Below the pieces are notes generated by a model, which was given only the letters and a program-made list of their open reading frames with translations, was not told the origin of the DNA and did not search any database. A DNA stretch of 64,000 nucleotides from Chryseosolibacter histidinae (lineage in GTDB: Bacteria > Bacteroidota > Bacteroidia > Cytophagales > Cyclobacteriaceae): NCBI RefSeq assembly GCF_018598225.1, contig NZ_JAHESF010000006.1, forward strand, positions 186,001-250,000, read 5' to 3'. Positions 43,795-53,110 of the stretch are shown here, in pieces. Position 1 is the first letter of the stretch; every line of letters starts with the position of its first letter. The position numbers and the translations under genes were made by a program.

Positions 43795-44859
43795 ATGACC
43801 ATTGTGGATAAGAATCTCTTTACATCACTGCTTCAACGATACACCGACAGCTCCCTCGCGGAGGCTGAAGAGGTTGTTGCATTGAAAGCGGAATACCCTT
43901 ACAGTCAGCTTCTTCATACCCTTTCTGCCCGGGTTAGCAAAGACCATGGGTTCAATTCTCACCAGCAAGAGCTTCAACTGGCCGCGATCCATGCCGCCGA
44001 CCGTGGTGTGCTGAAAGAGATCATTACGGCCGAAGCTGTTGAGTCGGAGCCAGAACCCACGCCTGCAAACGCTTATACTCCCGTCACCATACAGGAAACT
44101 CCCTCGGCCGCGCCGGAATTCAAAATACAGCGCAACGATTCGGCTGATGTTGCTGATGAGCTGATGCGCGATCTTGACAAGCTCAACACCCTGAAGAATA
44201 ATTTCGAGATGCTGCTGGTAGAATACTCTGAAGTACAGAGCGAGGAAACAGCAGCGCCTCCGGTGGAAGAACCTGCTCCTGTTAAAGCCCCGGTTCAGAC
44301 AAACGAACCGGTACCGGTGAAAAAAACGCCGCCGGTAAAGGAAGCCGTTCCCGAACATACCGAGCCCGACGGACAGGATGCCACGCCGGCACCGAAACCC
44401 AAGGGAAAATCAAAAAAACAAAGGATCATAGAACTGGCAAAGGCAATGAACGAAGCTGAAACCGAAGAAAAGGACCTTGAAGATAAGGACAAAAAGGATC
44501 GGGCAAGCGCCAGAACCGGCAACCCTTCTGACGAGCTGATCGAAGAGATCCGTGTATCGAAGGAGGAGATCGTTCCGGAAAGCGACAAGCAAAGGGAGCA
44601 GATGGCGATCATCAATAACTTTATCAAGACCCAGCCTTCTATTACGAACGCCAGAGAACGGCAAAGCCATGCTTCCGGTGATCTGGCCACCATCAAATCT
44701 GGTGAATTCGGAGACAACATCGTTTCTGAAACCCTTGTGGAGATCCTTATCCGCCAGGGTAAAAAAGACAAGGCTATCGAGGTGCTGAAAAAGTTGATTT
44801 GGAAATATCCACAAAAAAAGAGTTACTTTGCATCCCAAATAGAAGACTTGAAGAAGTAA
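43795..44859 (+). CDS. Unknown protein with helical N-terminus, disordered middle and conserved C-terminal helix
   Basis: 354 residues from the ATG at 43795 (an in-frame GTG at 43774 is an alternative). N-terminus: NLFTSLLQRYTDSSLAEAEEVVALKAEYPYSQLLHTLSARVSKDH, helical. The middle (about 85-265) is rich in Pro, Glu, Ala and Lys (EEPAPVKAPVQTNEPVPVKK) and probably disordered. The C-terminus is TPR-like (DNIVSETLVEILIRQGKKDKAIEVLKKLIWKYPQKKSYFASQIEDL). No signal peptide. It lies between lptE and secG, which start 100 bases before and 3 bases after it, and is probably a conserved member of this cluster; no function known to me. Confidence 0.7.
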   Translation: MTIVDKNLFTSLLQRYTDSSLAEAEEVVALKAEYPYSQLLHTLSARVSKDHGFNSHQQELQLAAIHAADRGVLKEIITAEAVESEPEPTPANAYTPVTIQETPSAAPEFKIQRNDSADVADELMRDLDKLNTLKNNFEMLLVEYSEVQSEETAAPPVEEPAPVKAPVQTNEPVPVKKTPPVKEAVPEHTEPDGQDATPAPKPKGKSKKQRIIELAKAMNEAETEEKDLEDKDKKDRASARTGNPSDELIEEIRVSKEEIVPESDKQREQMAIINNFIKTQPSITNARERQSHASGDLATIKSGEFGDNIVSETLVEILIRQGKKDKAIEVLKKLIWKYPQKKSYFASQIEDLKK

Positions 44860-44862
44860 CTT

Positions 44863-45216
44863 ATGTACACATTCATTATTGGTTTCATCATCTTTTTTGC
44901 CGTTCTGCTGGTGCTGGTGATCCTGGCGCAAAACTCTAAAGGCGGCGGACTCACAAGTCAGTTTGGCGGATCTTCTGCCAGCAACATCATCGGCGTGAAA
45001 AAGACCGGCGACCTGCTGGAAAAGCTCACCTGGGGTTTTGTGATCTCCATCATGGTGCTTTCCCTGGTAGCGTCAACCAAAATGGTAACGCCAACAGGCA
45101 GACAGGTACCTTCTAACCAGATCATTGAAAGAGCAGGCGAGCAGTCGTCCCCGGTTGATGTCAATCCCCAATTGAACCTTGACACTACACAAACTCCTGC
45201 AGATACTTCAAAATAA
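44863..45216 (+). CDS. secG: Preprotein translocase subunit SecG
   Basis: 117 residues. Two transmembrane helices: about 3-22 (IIGFIIFFAVLLVLVILAQ) and about 52-75 (LTWGFVISIMVLSLVAS). Between them lies the SecG signature NSKGGGLTSQFGG then IIGVKKTGDLLEKLTW. The C-terminal tail (about 80-117) is hydrophilic and longer than in E. coli, as in other Bacteroidota. SecG assists SecYE in protein export. It starts three bases after the preceding gene and ends the miaB-secG run with a terminator. Confidence 0.93.
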   Translation: MYTFIIGFIIFFAVLLVLVILAQNSKGGGLTSQFGGSSASNIIGVKKTGDLLEKLTWGFVISIMVLSLVASTKMVTPTGRQVPSNQIIERAGEQSSPVDVNPQLNLDTTQTPADTSK

Positions 45217-45242
45217 TTTTGTTCTATACCTAAACTTAAAAG

Positions 45243-45272
45243 AGCCTGCCGATCCGGTGGGCTTTTTTATTT
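45243..45272 (+). terminator. Terminator after secG
   Basis: AGCCTGCC and GGTGGGCT pair (two G-U wobbles) and are followed by TTTTTT. Confidence 0.75.
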
Positions 45273-45357
45273 AAGTACGGTGCGCTAAATACGAAATACG
45301 AGGTACGATAGCCAGGTCTGGGATTTACCGTACCTCGTATTTCGTACTTCGTACCTT
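45273..45357. repeat. Heptamer-built palindromic element (TACGAGG family), copy 5
   Basis: Left arm TACGGTGCGCTAAATACGAA..., loop ATAGCCAGGTCTGGGATT, right arm of TCGTATT/TCGTACT 7-mers. It fills the gap between the secG terminator and the convergent gene's stop. Confidence 0.8.
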
Positions 45358-45372
45358 ACAGATAACCTTCGC

Positions 45373-46089
45373 CTAAGCCGACTGCGAAATGTGCTTCACA
45401 AACAGCCGCTTTGCCACCGGCATCAGCGTTTCTACGAACGGGAATTTCATTTTAGACAGCACCAGGAATGCTGCAGGATTGGGCAGGTCCTTGTACCGGC
45501 GGATCAGGTCCAGCTTGATACGCTCATAGGTATTCAGGGGATTCTTGTCCACGTCTTCGATGAAGCGGGTATTGAGGCTCCGGAGCTGTTCTTTGCTGTC
45601 TTCGAAGATGCTCACCTGGTAACGGTATACCTTGGTTTCCTTCTCTGGCGGCTGTGTCACGAACAGGTAGCCCTCATTGGCATAAAGAGGTGTAACGCCT
45701 ATCGGTGAGATCTCGCATTGCGATTCCACATATTCGTAGATCACGGTGCCTTCCTGGAGGGAATCCTTGATCTGCGGAATGGAGAACTCGATGATAGATT
45801 CCAGCTCGCTCATCACGGCATCGTCCTGCACCATCTCGCGGTAGCTCAGTTCGAGTTTGTTGAACTCTTCCAGCGAGATCTCTTTCGGAAATGCTTCGCG
45901 GATCAGGGTTTTGTTTTCCTTGACAGCCTGAAGGTTCCGGTAATGGAACACAAGGTCGGCCAGGAACGGATAAAGCTCAACTTTGCTGAAGGATTTTTTG
46001 ACGGTTTGGAGATAGGCCAGCAGCAGGTATTTCTTGTATTCAAAATCGATCAGACCTTGCGTCAGCCAATCTTTTGACAGTTTTTCCAT
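45373..46089 (-). CDS. Cytoplasmic protein of unknown function
   Basis: 238 residues, no signal peptide or TM. N-terminus KDWLTQGLIDFEYKKYLLLAYLQTVKKSFSKVELYPFLADLVFHYRNLQAVKENK is helical; the middle has a mixed domain (SPIGVTPLYANEGYLFVTQPPEKETKVYRYQVSIFED); the end is helical (FVETLMPVAKRLFVKHISQSA). It looks like a conserved Bacteroidota hypothetical. It is convergent with secG and divergent from groES, 278 bases away. Confidence 0.65.
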   Translation of the reverse strand: MEKLSKDWLTQGLIDFEYKKYLLLAYLQTVKKSFSKVELYPFLADLVFHYRNLQAVKENKTLIREAFPKEISLEEFNKLELSYREMVQDDAVMSELESIIEFSIPQIKDSLQEGTVIYEYVESQCEISPIGVTPLYANEGYLFVTQPPEKETKVYRYQVSIFEDSKEQLRSLNTRFIEDVDKNPLNTYERIKLDLIRRYKDLPNPAAFLVLSKMKFPFVETLMPVAKRLFVKHISQSA

Positions 46090-46161
46090 ATGCTCACACT
46101 TTCATAACCAAAATATAGCGCATTATACACATGAAGTCAATGCGAAAATGGCCGCTTATGA

Positions 46162-46198
46162 TGACATGGTCACCAGCCATATAACTGACAACCTGCCA
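46162..46198. promoter_or_regulatory. Possible operator pair upstream of groES
   Basis: TGACATGGTCA (46162-46172, TGAC-N3-GTCA) and TGACAACCTGCCA (46186-46198, one mismatch from TGACA-N3-TGTCA) lie 24 bp apart in the 278-base divergent region before groES. The second resembles the perfect site before miaB. No CIRCE element (TTAGCACTC-N9-GAGTGCTAA) is seen, so HrcA control is unlikely. Confidence 0.3.
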
Positions 46199-46367
46199 TA
46201 TGGTAACCTAAAAATTATGCCATTTAACCCCAAATACATACGTAAATCTGTCATAGAATAGAAAAAATGTCCGTTATTCGCGTCTCCTTTCGCCCCGGCA
46301 TGAAAGCTGCTAAACGGGCAGGGCGAAACCCTTTGTTTTGTTTAACCTTAAAACACAATTCTAGTAT

Positions 46368-46646
46368 ATGTCGAAAATTAACTTCAAACCTAATGAGGAC
46401 AGGGTGTTGGTGGAACCTGCTGCCGCAGAGGAGAAAACCGCATCCGGAATTATCATTCCTGATACTGCAAAAGAGAAACCGCAGAAAGGCAAGATCGTAG
46501 CCGTTGGCGAAGGTCTGAAAGACAAGCCTGTAACCGTGAAGGTCGGAGATAATGTGCTCTACGGTAAATATGCCGGAACAGAGATCACGATCGAAGGTAA
46601 AGAATACCTGATCATGAGAAACTCAGACATTTTCGGAATTATTTAA
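46368..46646 (+). CDS. groES: Co-chaperonin GroES
   Basis: 92 residues, a usual length. Motifs: [42 protein letters not shown], with the mobile loop at about 16-32, and [21 protein letters not shown] toward the end. Forms the heptameric lid for GroEL. It precedes groEL by 24 bases. The upstream 278 bases carry no CIRCE sequence. Confidence 0.96.
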   Translation: MSKINFKPNEDRVLVEPAAAEEKTASGIIIPDTAKEKPQKGKIVAVGEGLKDKPVTVKVGDNVLYGKYAGTEITIEGKEYLIMRNSDIFGII

Positions 46647-48308
<1,662 letters not shown>

Positions 48309-48334
48309 TTGAAACATCGACACTCATATAAAAA

Positions 48335-48366
48335 GAAAGGCTTCACGAAAGTGAGGCCTTTTTTAT
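48335..48366 (+). terminator. Terminator of groES-groEL
   Basis: AAAGGCTTCAC, loop GAAA, GTGAGGCCTTTTTT: long stem with GNRA-type tetraloop and T tract, 27 bases after the groEL stop. It overlaps the last codons of the convergent small ORF. Confidence 0.9.
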
Positions 48367-48510
48367 TCTACGGTTTATGTCTGGTTTATCAGGAATCAAC
48401 TCTATATTTTCCTGTTCTTGTTCCTGTATAAATGCCAGGCTATCCACCGTTAAATTATGCACAAATTCAAGAGGCTCATCAATTTTTGATGATTCCTTTT
48501 TCTTACTCAT
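48343..48510 (-). CDS. 55-residue charged protein downstream of the Panacea gene
   Basis: ATG at 48508-48510, stop at 48343-48345: MSKKKESSKIDEPLEFVHNL then a Gln/Glu-rich helix (FIQEQEQENIEL) and a basic end (NRRIKKASLS). It is too short for common ORF cutoffs. It lies 22 bases after the Panacea-gene stop on the same strand and shares that region's AT-rich composition, so co-transcription is likely. No membrane segment. It could be the partner of the Panacea protein or an unrelated small protein; coding status is moderately supported. Confidence 0.5.
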   Translation of the reverse strand: MSKKKESSKIDEPLEFVHNLTVDSLAFIQEQEQENIELIPDKPDINRRIKKASLS

Positions 48511-48532
48511 CGAATCGGTTTTGAGAAGAGGT

Positions 48533-49069
48533 TTACAGTTGATCGTTGGCCGCGGTTTGCCTTACCTTGGTTTGCCTCGCGGCTTCAGCTCTTTCCTTGA
48601 AGTATTTTTGGATTATTGTATTCTCTATGACCAATTCCAAATCTACTCCGCCATTTCTCTTTATCACCTGATCCCATGGCGATCCATCAACATGGGTAGC
48701 ATTAGATAACTTTATGGCAGAATATGGAGCGTAGGTACTCCAAACTGAATCAAGAAATGAAATTGTTTCTTTGTCCAGAGATTCGATTCCCAGAGTCCCT
48801 TTGCTGAAATCAATGACTTCTTGCGGCGGTAACAGCGAAGTAATGCTTGAATTACCCCAGTGTTTCGTTTTATGGTATAAGTCTTTAATAACAGGGCCGA
48901 ACTGCCATGCCTGAATCGCATCTGTAATTAAAGGCTCATTTCTTAAAGCCAGATGCCAGCCGTGAGCAAAGTAAATTAGCTTTTGGAGTTTCATTGGTGA
49001 AATAAGATCTTTTTCATCAATGCTCTTCTGAATGAAGTAATTTGCAATAGTTACAGGTGAATATGTCAT
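48533..49069 (-). CDS. Panacea-domain (SocA/DUF4065) protein, antitoxin-like
   Basis: 178 residues. Family motifs are clear: SPVTIANYFIQKS, ISPMKLQKLIYFAHGWHLALRNEPLITDAIQAWQFGPVIKDLY (the core of DUF4065/GepA-type proteins), TISFLDSVWSTYAPYSAIKLSNATHVDGSPW. The Panacea domain is known as a promiscuous antitoxin module that pairs with many unrelated toxins; other members are proteolytic adaptors (SocA). Here the only tightly linked gene is a 55-residue ORF downstream, which is unlike common toxins. A perfect inverted repeat 35 bases upstream suggests regulation. Confidence 0.85.
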   Translation of the reverse strand: MTYSPVTIANYFIQKSIDEKDLISPMKLQKLIYFAHGWHLALRNEPLITDAIQAWQFGPVIKDLYHKTKHWGNSSITSLLPPQEVIDFSKGTLGIESLDKETISFLDSVWSTYAPYSAIKLSNATHVDGSPWDQVIKRNGGVDLELVIENTIIQKYFKERAEAARQTKVRQTAANDQL

Positions 49070-49103
49070 AATTGCAACCTTTACACAATACTAACGCTTT
49101 CTT

Positions 49104-49120
49104 TTGACAATGAGTGTCAA
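49104..49120. promoter_or_regulatory. Inverted repeat upstream of the Panacea gene
   Basis: TTGACAATGAGTGTCAA has perfect 6-bp arms around a 5-base centre, 34 bases before the start codon. A weak -7-like TAGTATTG lies between it and the gene, so the repeat covers the upstream promoter region. Confidence 0.55.
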
Positions 49121-49200
49121 TGATATTTTGATTACAGTCAAACAGTCGATGGCATCCGACTGGAATAACTCAGTGTACGCTAGTTCAATTTCTGACAATC

Positions 49201-49238
49201 AAAAAAAAACCTCTTCCCGGAAGGAAAGAGGTTTTCTT
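49201..49238. terminator. Hairpin terminator, possibly bidirectional
   Basis: AACCTCTT and AAGAGGTT pair around TCCCGGAAGGA, with A9 before and TTCTTTTT after. The gene it serves is not obvious: it lies between the Panacea gene start and the OPT gene end, both on the minus strand. Confidence 0.7.
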
Positions 49239-49257
49239 TTTCGGATACTGTGTAAAA

Positions 49258-49347
49258 AGTACGAGGTACGATCTCGATAGCTATCGGGAACAAGGTACGA
49301 TGAGTGCAGATCGAGCTATCGTACTTCGTATTTCGTACCTCGTACTT
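49258..49347. repeat. Heptamer-built palindromic element (TACGAGG family), copy 6, interrupted
   Basis: The left arm GTACGAGGTACGAT is interrupted by a copy of the 18-bp palindrome (49272-49289, one mismatch). Then the loop TGAGTGCAGATCGAGCTATC and a right arm of TCGTATT/TCGTACC 7-mers that stops four bases before the OPT stop codon. Confidence 0.85.
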
Positions 49348-49351
49348 TGGA

Positions 49352-51391
49352 TCAGTCTTTCTTCACCGCCAATCTGTACAGCATAAACATCATCGTAAAG
49401 AAGAACAACGTTCCCAGGATCATGTAACCATTCAGGCTGAAAGTCTCCGTCATGAAGTGCTCCAGGCTCATGCGCCTCATTTCTTCACGGTAGAAAACTC
49501 CGAGCACAGCAGCGATCACACCTGTAATGGCGCCGCCTGCGATAAGGCCGGTGGCGAAGAGGCTGCCACGGCTCAGCTCGTTATCATCTGCGCGCTCGCC
49601 TTTTCTTTCAGCTCTCCAGTCAACATATCCTTTCAGGGCGCCGCCGGCAAATATGGGAAGCGTGGTAGACAGGGGAAGGTAAAGACCGATGGCAAACGCC
49701 AGGGCTTTGATATTGCAGAGCTCGAGTGTAACGGCAATGAACACACCTACCATCACAAACTGCCAGTCGAGGTTGAACGAAAGGATGCCGCGGGTAAGCG
49801 TGGCCATGAGCGTAGCCTGAGGTGCAGGGAAATCGTCACCCCCGATGGCGTGATGGATATTATTCGCCAGCATCTCTGGGGTGGGCGTATCCAGCACCCT
49901 GATCACCAAACCAATGGCGATGGACGACACAATGGCGCCGATAAAAAGGGCCAGCTGCTGATATTTTGGAGTCGCTCCAACGATATAACCGGTCTTCAGG
50001 TCCTGTGAAGTACCACCCGCATTGGCTGCAGCAATACAGATCATACCTCCTACCACAATGGCCAGAGGTTCGTAGAATTTACCCGACCAGCCCACACTGG
50101 TGAAGATGAGACAGGTGCCCATGAGCGTAGCGATGGTCATTCCGGAGATCGGATTGTTGCTGGTCCCTACCAATCCTACGATGCGGCTCGATACGGTCAC
50201 GAAGAAGAAACCAAAGATCACCACGAGTATACCGATGAGCAGTTTCTGGAAGACACCGTCGCCGGGAATGCCCGGAAGAATGGAAGTTAAGAGCACCAGC
50301 ACAATGCTGCCGAAGATCACCACCTTAAATGAATAATCGCGGTCTGTTCTCGCAATGCTGGCTTCACCTTTCTCTTTCAGCGAGCCCACGCTTTCGCGGA
50401 AGGAGCTGATGATGGTGGGGATGGTCTTGAGCAATGTGATAAAACCTCCTGCGGCCACGGCACCAGCGCCGATCTGGCGAATGTAGGCCCGGTATAGTGC
50501 GTCAGCATAGTTGCCGAAGGTATGGGTCTCCGGATTCCAGTTGCCGTACCCTCCTGCCGTGGTCATGCTGGCCAGGTTGCCGAGCTTCACCAACTGAAGG
50601 GCTATGGTATCGGGTGCTACCAGCGTTGACAGCAGCGGAATGATGGCCCACCACGCCAGCACCGATCCGGCTACCAGCACACCCGAAATTCGTGGACCGA
50701 TGATGTAGCCTACACCGAGATATTCGGGTGTGATCTCGCCGCGCGTAGCTGCAGACGGCCAATATTTATTGGCAGCGCTCGTCACGTACGACGGCATCTC
50801 GGAGATAACAAAGAACACTTTCTGAAGCAGCGCGTAAACGAACGCTACTCCCATTCCTGTGAAGGCAGTCTGTGCAAACACGCCACCCTTCTCTCCCGCC
50901 TGCAGCACCGAAGCACAGGCTGTTCCTTCAGGATATGGAAGTGTGCCGTGCTCTTTCACGATCAGCGACCTCCGCAGTGGGATCATCATCATGGTGCCCA
51001 GCATACCGCCGAACGCCGCCAGGATGAGGATGGTGAGATAATCGAAATAACCTTCGCCCACGCTCTTTCCGTCAGCTCCTGGCGACAGAAAAAGAAACCC
51101 CGGCAACGTGAAGGCTACACCGGCAGCGATGGATTCGCCGGCAGATCCAGTGGTCTGGATGATGTTGTTCTCCAGGATGGTGGTCTTCAAAAATTTCCTT
51201 CCCAGCGTGATGGCGATCACCGCGATGGGGATAGACGCCGTAACGGTAAGACCCGCCTTAAGGGCCAGGTACACCGTAGACGAGCCGAAAAGGATCCCGA
51301 AGAGCGAACCGAATATGATAGACTTGGCCGTAAACTCAGCAACGTTGAGCTCAGGCGGTACGTAGGGTTTGAAAGTTTTACTTTCCTGCAT
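49352..51391 (-). CDS. OPT-family oligopeptide transporter
   Basis: 679 residues with about 15-16 hydrophobic segments. Family features: SIIFGSLFGILFGSSTVYLALKAGLTVTASIPIAVIAITLGR, NNIIQTTGSAGESIAAGVAFTLPGFLFL, LPYPEGTACASVLQAGEKGG and GGTSQDLKTGYIVGATPKYQQLALFIG. Bacterial OPT proteins import oligopeptides or metal-peptide chelates with protons; which one cannot be told. It follows the POT gene by 32 bases, giving a two-gene peptide-uptake operon divergent from pckA. Confidence 0.92.
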   Translation of the reverse strand: MQESKTFKPYVPPELNVAEFTAKSIIFGSLFGILFGSSTVYLALKAGLTVTASIPIAVIAITLGRKFLKTTILENNIIQTTGSAGESIAAGVAFTLPGFLFLSPGADGKSVGEGYFDYLTILILAAFGGMLGTMMMIPLRRSLIVKEHGTLPYPEGTACASVLQAGEKGGVFAQTAFTGMGVAFVYALLQKVFFVISEMPSYVTSAANKYWPSAATRGEITPEYLGVGYIIGPRISGVLVAGSVLAWWAIIPLLSTLVAPDTIALQLVKLGNLASMTTAGGYGNWNPETHTFGNYADALYRAYIRQIGAGAVAAGGFITLLKTIPTIISSFRESVGSLKEKGEASIARTDRDYSFKVVIFGSIVLVLLTSILPGIPGDGVFQKLLIGILVVIFGFFFVTVSSRIVGLVGTSNNPISGMTIATLMGTCLIFTSVGWSGKFYEPLAIVVGGMICIAAANAGGTSQDLKTGYIVGATPKYQQLALFIGAIVSSIAIGLVIRVLDTPTPEMLANNIHHAIGGDDFPAPQATLMATLTRGILSFNLDWQFVMVGVFIAVTLELCNIKALAFAIGLYLPLSTTLPIFAGGALKGYVDWRAERKGERADDNELSRGSLFATGLIAGGAITGVIAAVLGVFYREEMRRMSLEHFMTETFSLNGYMILGTLFFFTMMFMLYRLAVKKD

Positions 51392-51423
51392 AGATAAAGG
51401 TTAAATGAGTTCTGTCAAAGGTC

Positions 51424-52923
51424 CTAACGGACGTCGCCCATCAGCTTGCGGATGGGTTTGCTGAAGATCAGCACTACGGCTCCGGCGATCAGCGTGATCT
51501 TCACCACCAGGCCGAAGAGGTCTACCAGCAACTGCGGATTGGCGGCAATGGATTCGTTGTCGAACTGCCCGGCAAACAATCCCGCGATGAGGTTGCCCAG
51601 CGCCAGCGCCATGAAGAAAACGCCCATCATTTGGCCTACGAGCCGCTGTGGCGCCAGCTTTGAAACTGCGCTCAGGCCGATCGGGTACAGGCAGATCTCA
51701 CCGAACGTAAGCATGAGATAGGTCATGGTCAGCCACGTTGGCAACGGCTTCTCTCCCCGGATCACGATCAGGGAGGCCCCGATCATGATCACATATCCTA
51801 ACGCCATAAAGATCAGGCCCAGTGACAACTTCACCGGTGTCGACGGGTTGAGCTTGCGTTGCGCGAGCCACACCCAGAGCCAGGCAAACACCGGCACAAA
51901 GATGACCACAAAGATCGGGGGCACGGCCTGCATCCAGCTGGCAGGCATCTCGAAGCTCCCTACGAACATATCGGTGTAGCGTTCGGCAAACAGGTTGAGC
52001 GAAGAGCCCTGCCCTTCAAAGCCCGCATAAAATGCCGTAGCGGCCAGAAACAGGATGCAGACGGCCACGATCTTCTTCTTCTCGGAAGCGTCAAGGTTCT
52101 CGGCTACAAAAACATAGGTGAAGTAGATCACCACACTGGCAGCGATGACAACACCGGAAACACCAGCAAACACAACGGGGTTGATGGTGATCGTGCCTGT
52201 CATCATCAAAACGACCAACGCAGTCAGTAGCACACCTCCCGCCCACAGGCCCTTGCGGATGTTGCTCTCACGTTGTTGCTGCTGCGCTTTGTCAGGAAGG
52301 CGGCTCGGATGGAGGCCCGCATCGCCAAGACTTTTTTCCGTAGCCTTATACTGAATGATGCCGAGCACCATACCAATACCTGCTGCGGCAAAACCGTAGT
52401 GCCAGTTGATGTTCTCGCCGAGATAGCCAGTGATGAAAGGTGCAATGAATGCGCCGATGTTGATGCCCATGTAAAAGATAGAGAAGCCGGCATCTCGCTT
52501 GGCCTGCTCTGCAGGAGGATACAGTGCGCCTACCATGCTGCTGATGTTGGGCTTGAGCAACCCGGTGCCTGTAACAATGAGGAGCAGTCCAAGGAAAAAC
52601 GTTTCAATGAAGGGAAAGGCCAGGCAAAAGTGTCCGAGGGCTATGATGCATCCGCCGTAGAAGACTGCTTTGCGCAGTCCAAAGTAACGGTCGGCCAGCC
52701 AACCTCCCGGCAACGCGAGCAGGTAAACGAACATGGTATAAAGTCCATAAATAGCGCCGCCGGTCTTGTCGTCAAATCCCATTCCGCCCTTTTCAACAGA
52801 AGCAACCATGAATAAAAGCAGCAGTGCCCGCATGCCATAGTAGCTAAAACGCTCCCACATTTCAGTAAAAAACAAGGTGGCCAGCCCGCGTGGATGACCA
52901 AAGAAACTTCTGTCAAAACTCAT
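51424..52923 (-). CDS. POT/PTR-family proton-dependent peptide transporter
   Basis: 499 residues with about 12-14 helices. The proton/peptide motif E-x-x-E-R-F-x-Y-Y appears as TEMWERFSYYGMRALL at about 20-35 (E-M-W-E-R, a common bacterial variant). Also GGWLADRYFGLRKAVFYGGCI, LIVTGTGLLKPNISSMVG, FSIFYMGINIGAFIAPFITG and LMLTFGEICLYPIGLSAVSKLAP. It imports di- and tripeptides. First gene of the peptide-uptake operon; its start is 187 bases from pckA, across a shared regulatory region. Confidence 0.93.
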   Translation of the reverse strand: MSFDRSFFGHPRGLATLFFTEMWERFSYYGMRALLLLFMVASVEKGGMGFDDKTGGAIYGLYTMFVYLLALPGGWLADRYFGLRKAVFYGGCIIALGHFCLAFPFIETFFLGLLLIVTGTGLLKPNISSMVGALYPPAEQAKRDAGFSIFYMGINIGAFIAPFITGYLGENINWHYGFAAAGIGMVLGIIQYKATEKSLGDAGLHPSRLPDKAQQQQRESNIRKGLWAGGVLLTALVVLMMTGTITINPVVFAGVSGVVIAASVVIYFTYVFVAENLDASEKKKIVAVCILFLAATAFYAGFEGQGSSLNLFAERYTDMFVGSFEMPASWMQAVPPIFVVIFVPVFAWLWVWLAQRKLNPSTPVKLSLGLIFMALGYVIMIGASLIVIRGEKPLPTWLTMTYLMLTFGEICLYPIGLSAVSKLAPQRLVGQMMGVFFMALALGNLIAGLFAGQFDNESIAANPQLLVDLFGLVVKITLIAGAVVLIFSKPIRKLMGDVR

Positions 52924-53051
52924 TCAGGTATTCTTTCATTTAGCGTAATCCGGGATCGCGTAATAATATTTTAATCGCGGCTCAAAGTAGGGTGATTAAG
53001 TCACATTCGCAAGCCGGCTTACACAGGCCAAAAATAGAAAAAAGCTCTTTG

Positions 53052-53061
53052 CAAACGTTTG
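53052..53061. promoter_or_regulatory. LacI-type palindrome on the pckA promoter
   Basis: CAAACGTTTG is a perfect 10-bp palindrome centred on CG. Its right half (TTTG, 53058-53061) is the -33 element of the pckA promoter, so a bound regulator would block polymerase. It differs by one base from cores in the susC-lacI region (CAAACGATTG, CAACCGTTTG). Confidence 0.6.
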
Positions 53062-53086
53062 AAATGGCATAAATTTAGTATCTTTG
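53058..53086 (+). promoter_or_regulatory. pckA promoter (TTTG, 17-base spacer, TATCTTTG)
   Basis: TTTG at 53058-53061 and TATCTTTG at 53079-53086 match the Bacteroidota -33/-7 consensus. The -7 box lies 24 bases before the ATG at 53111. Confidence 0.75.
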
Positions 53087-53110
53087 CTTAACTCATTAAC
53101 CCAAACACAC

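Noticed and set aside
46100-46367. CIRCE element expected before groES
   Set aside because: No TTAGCACTC-N9-GAGTGCTAA or close variant is present.
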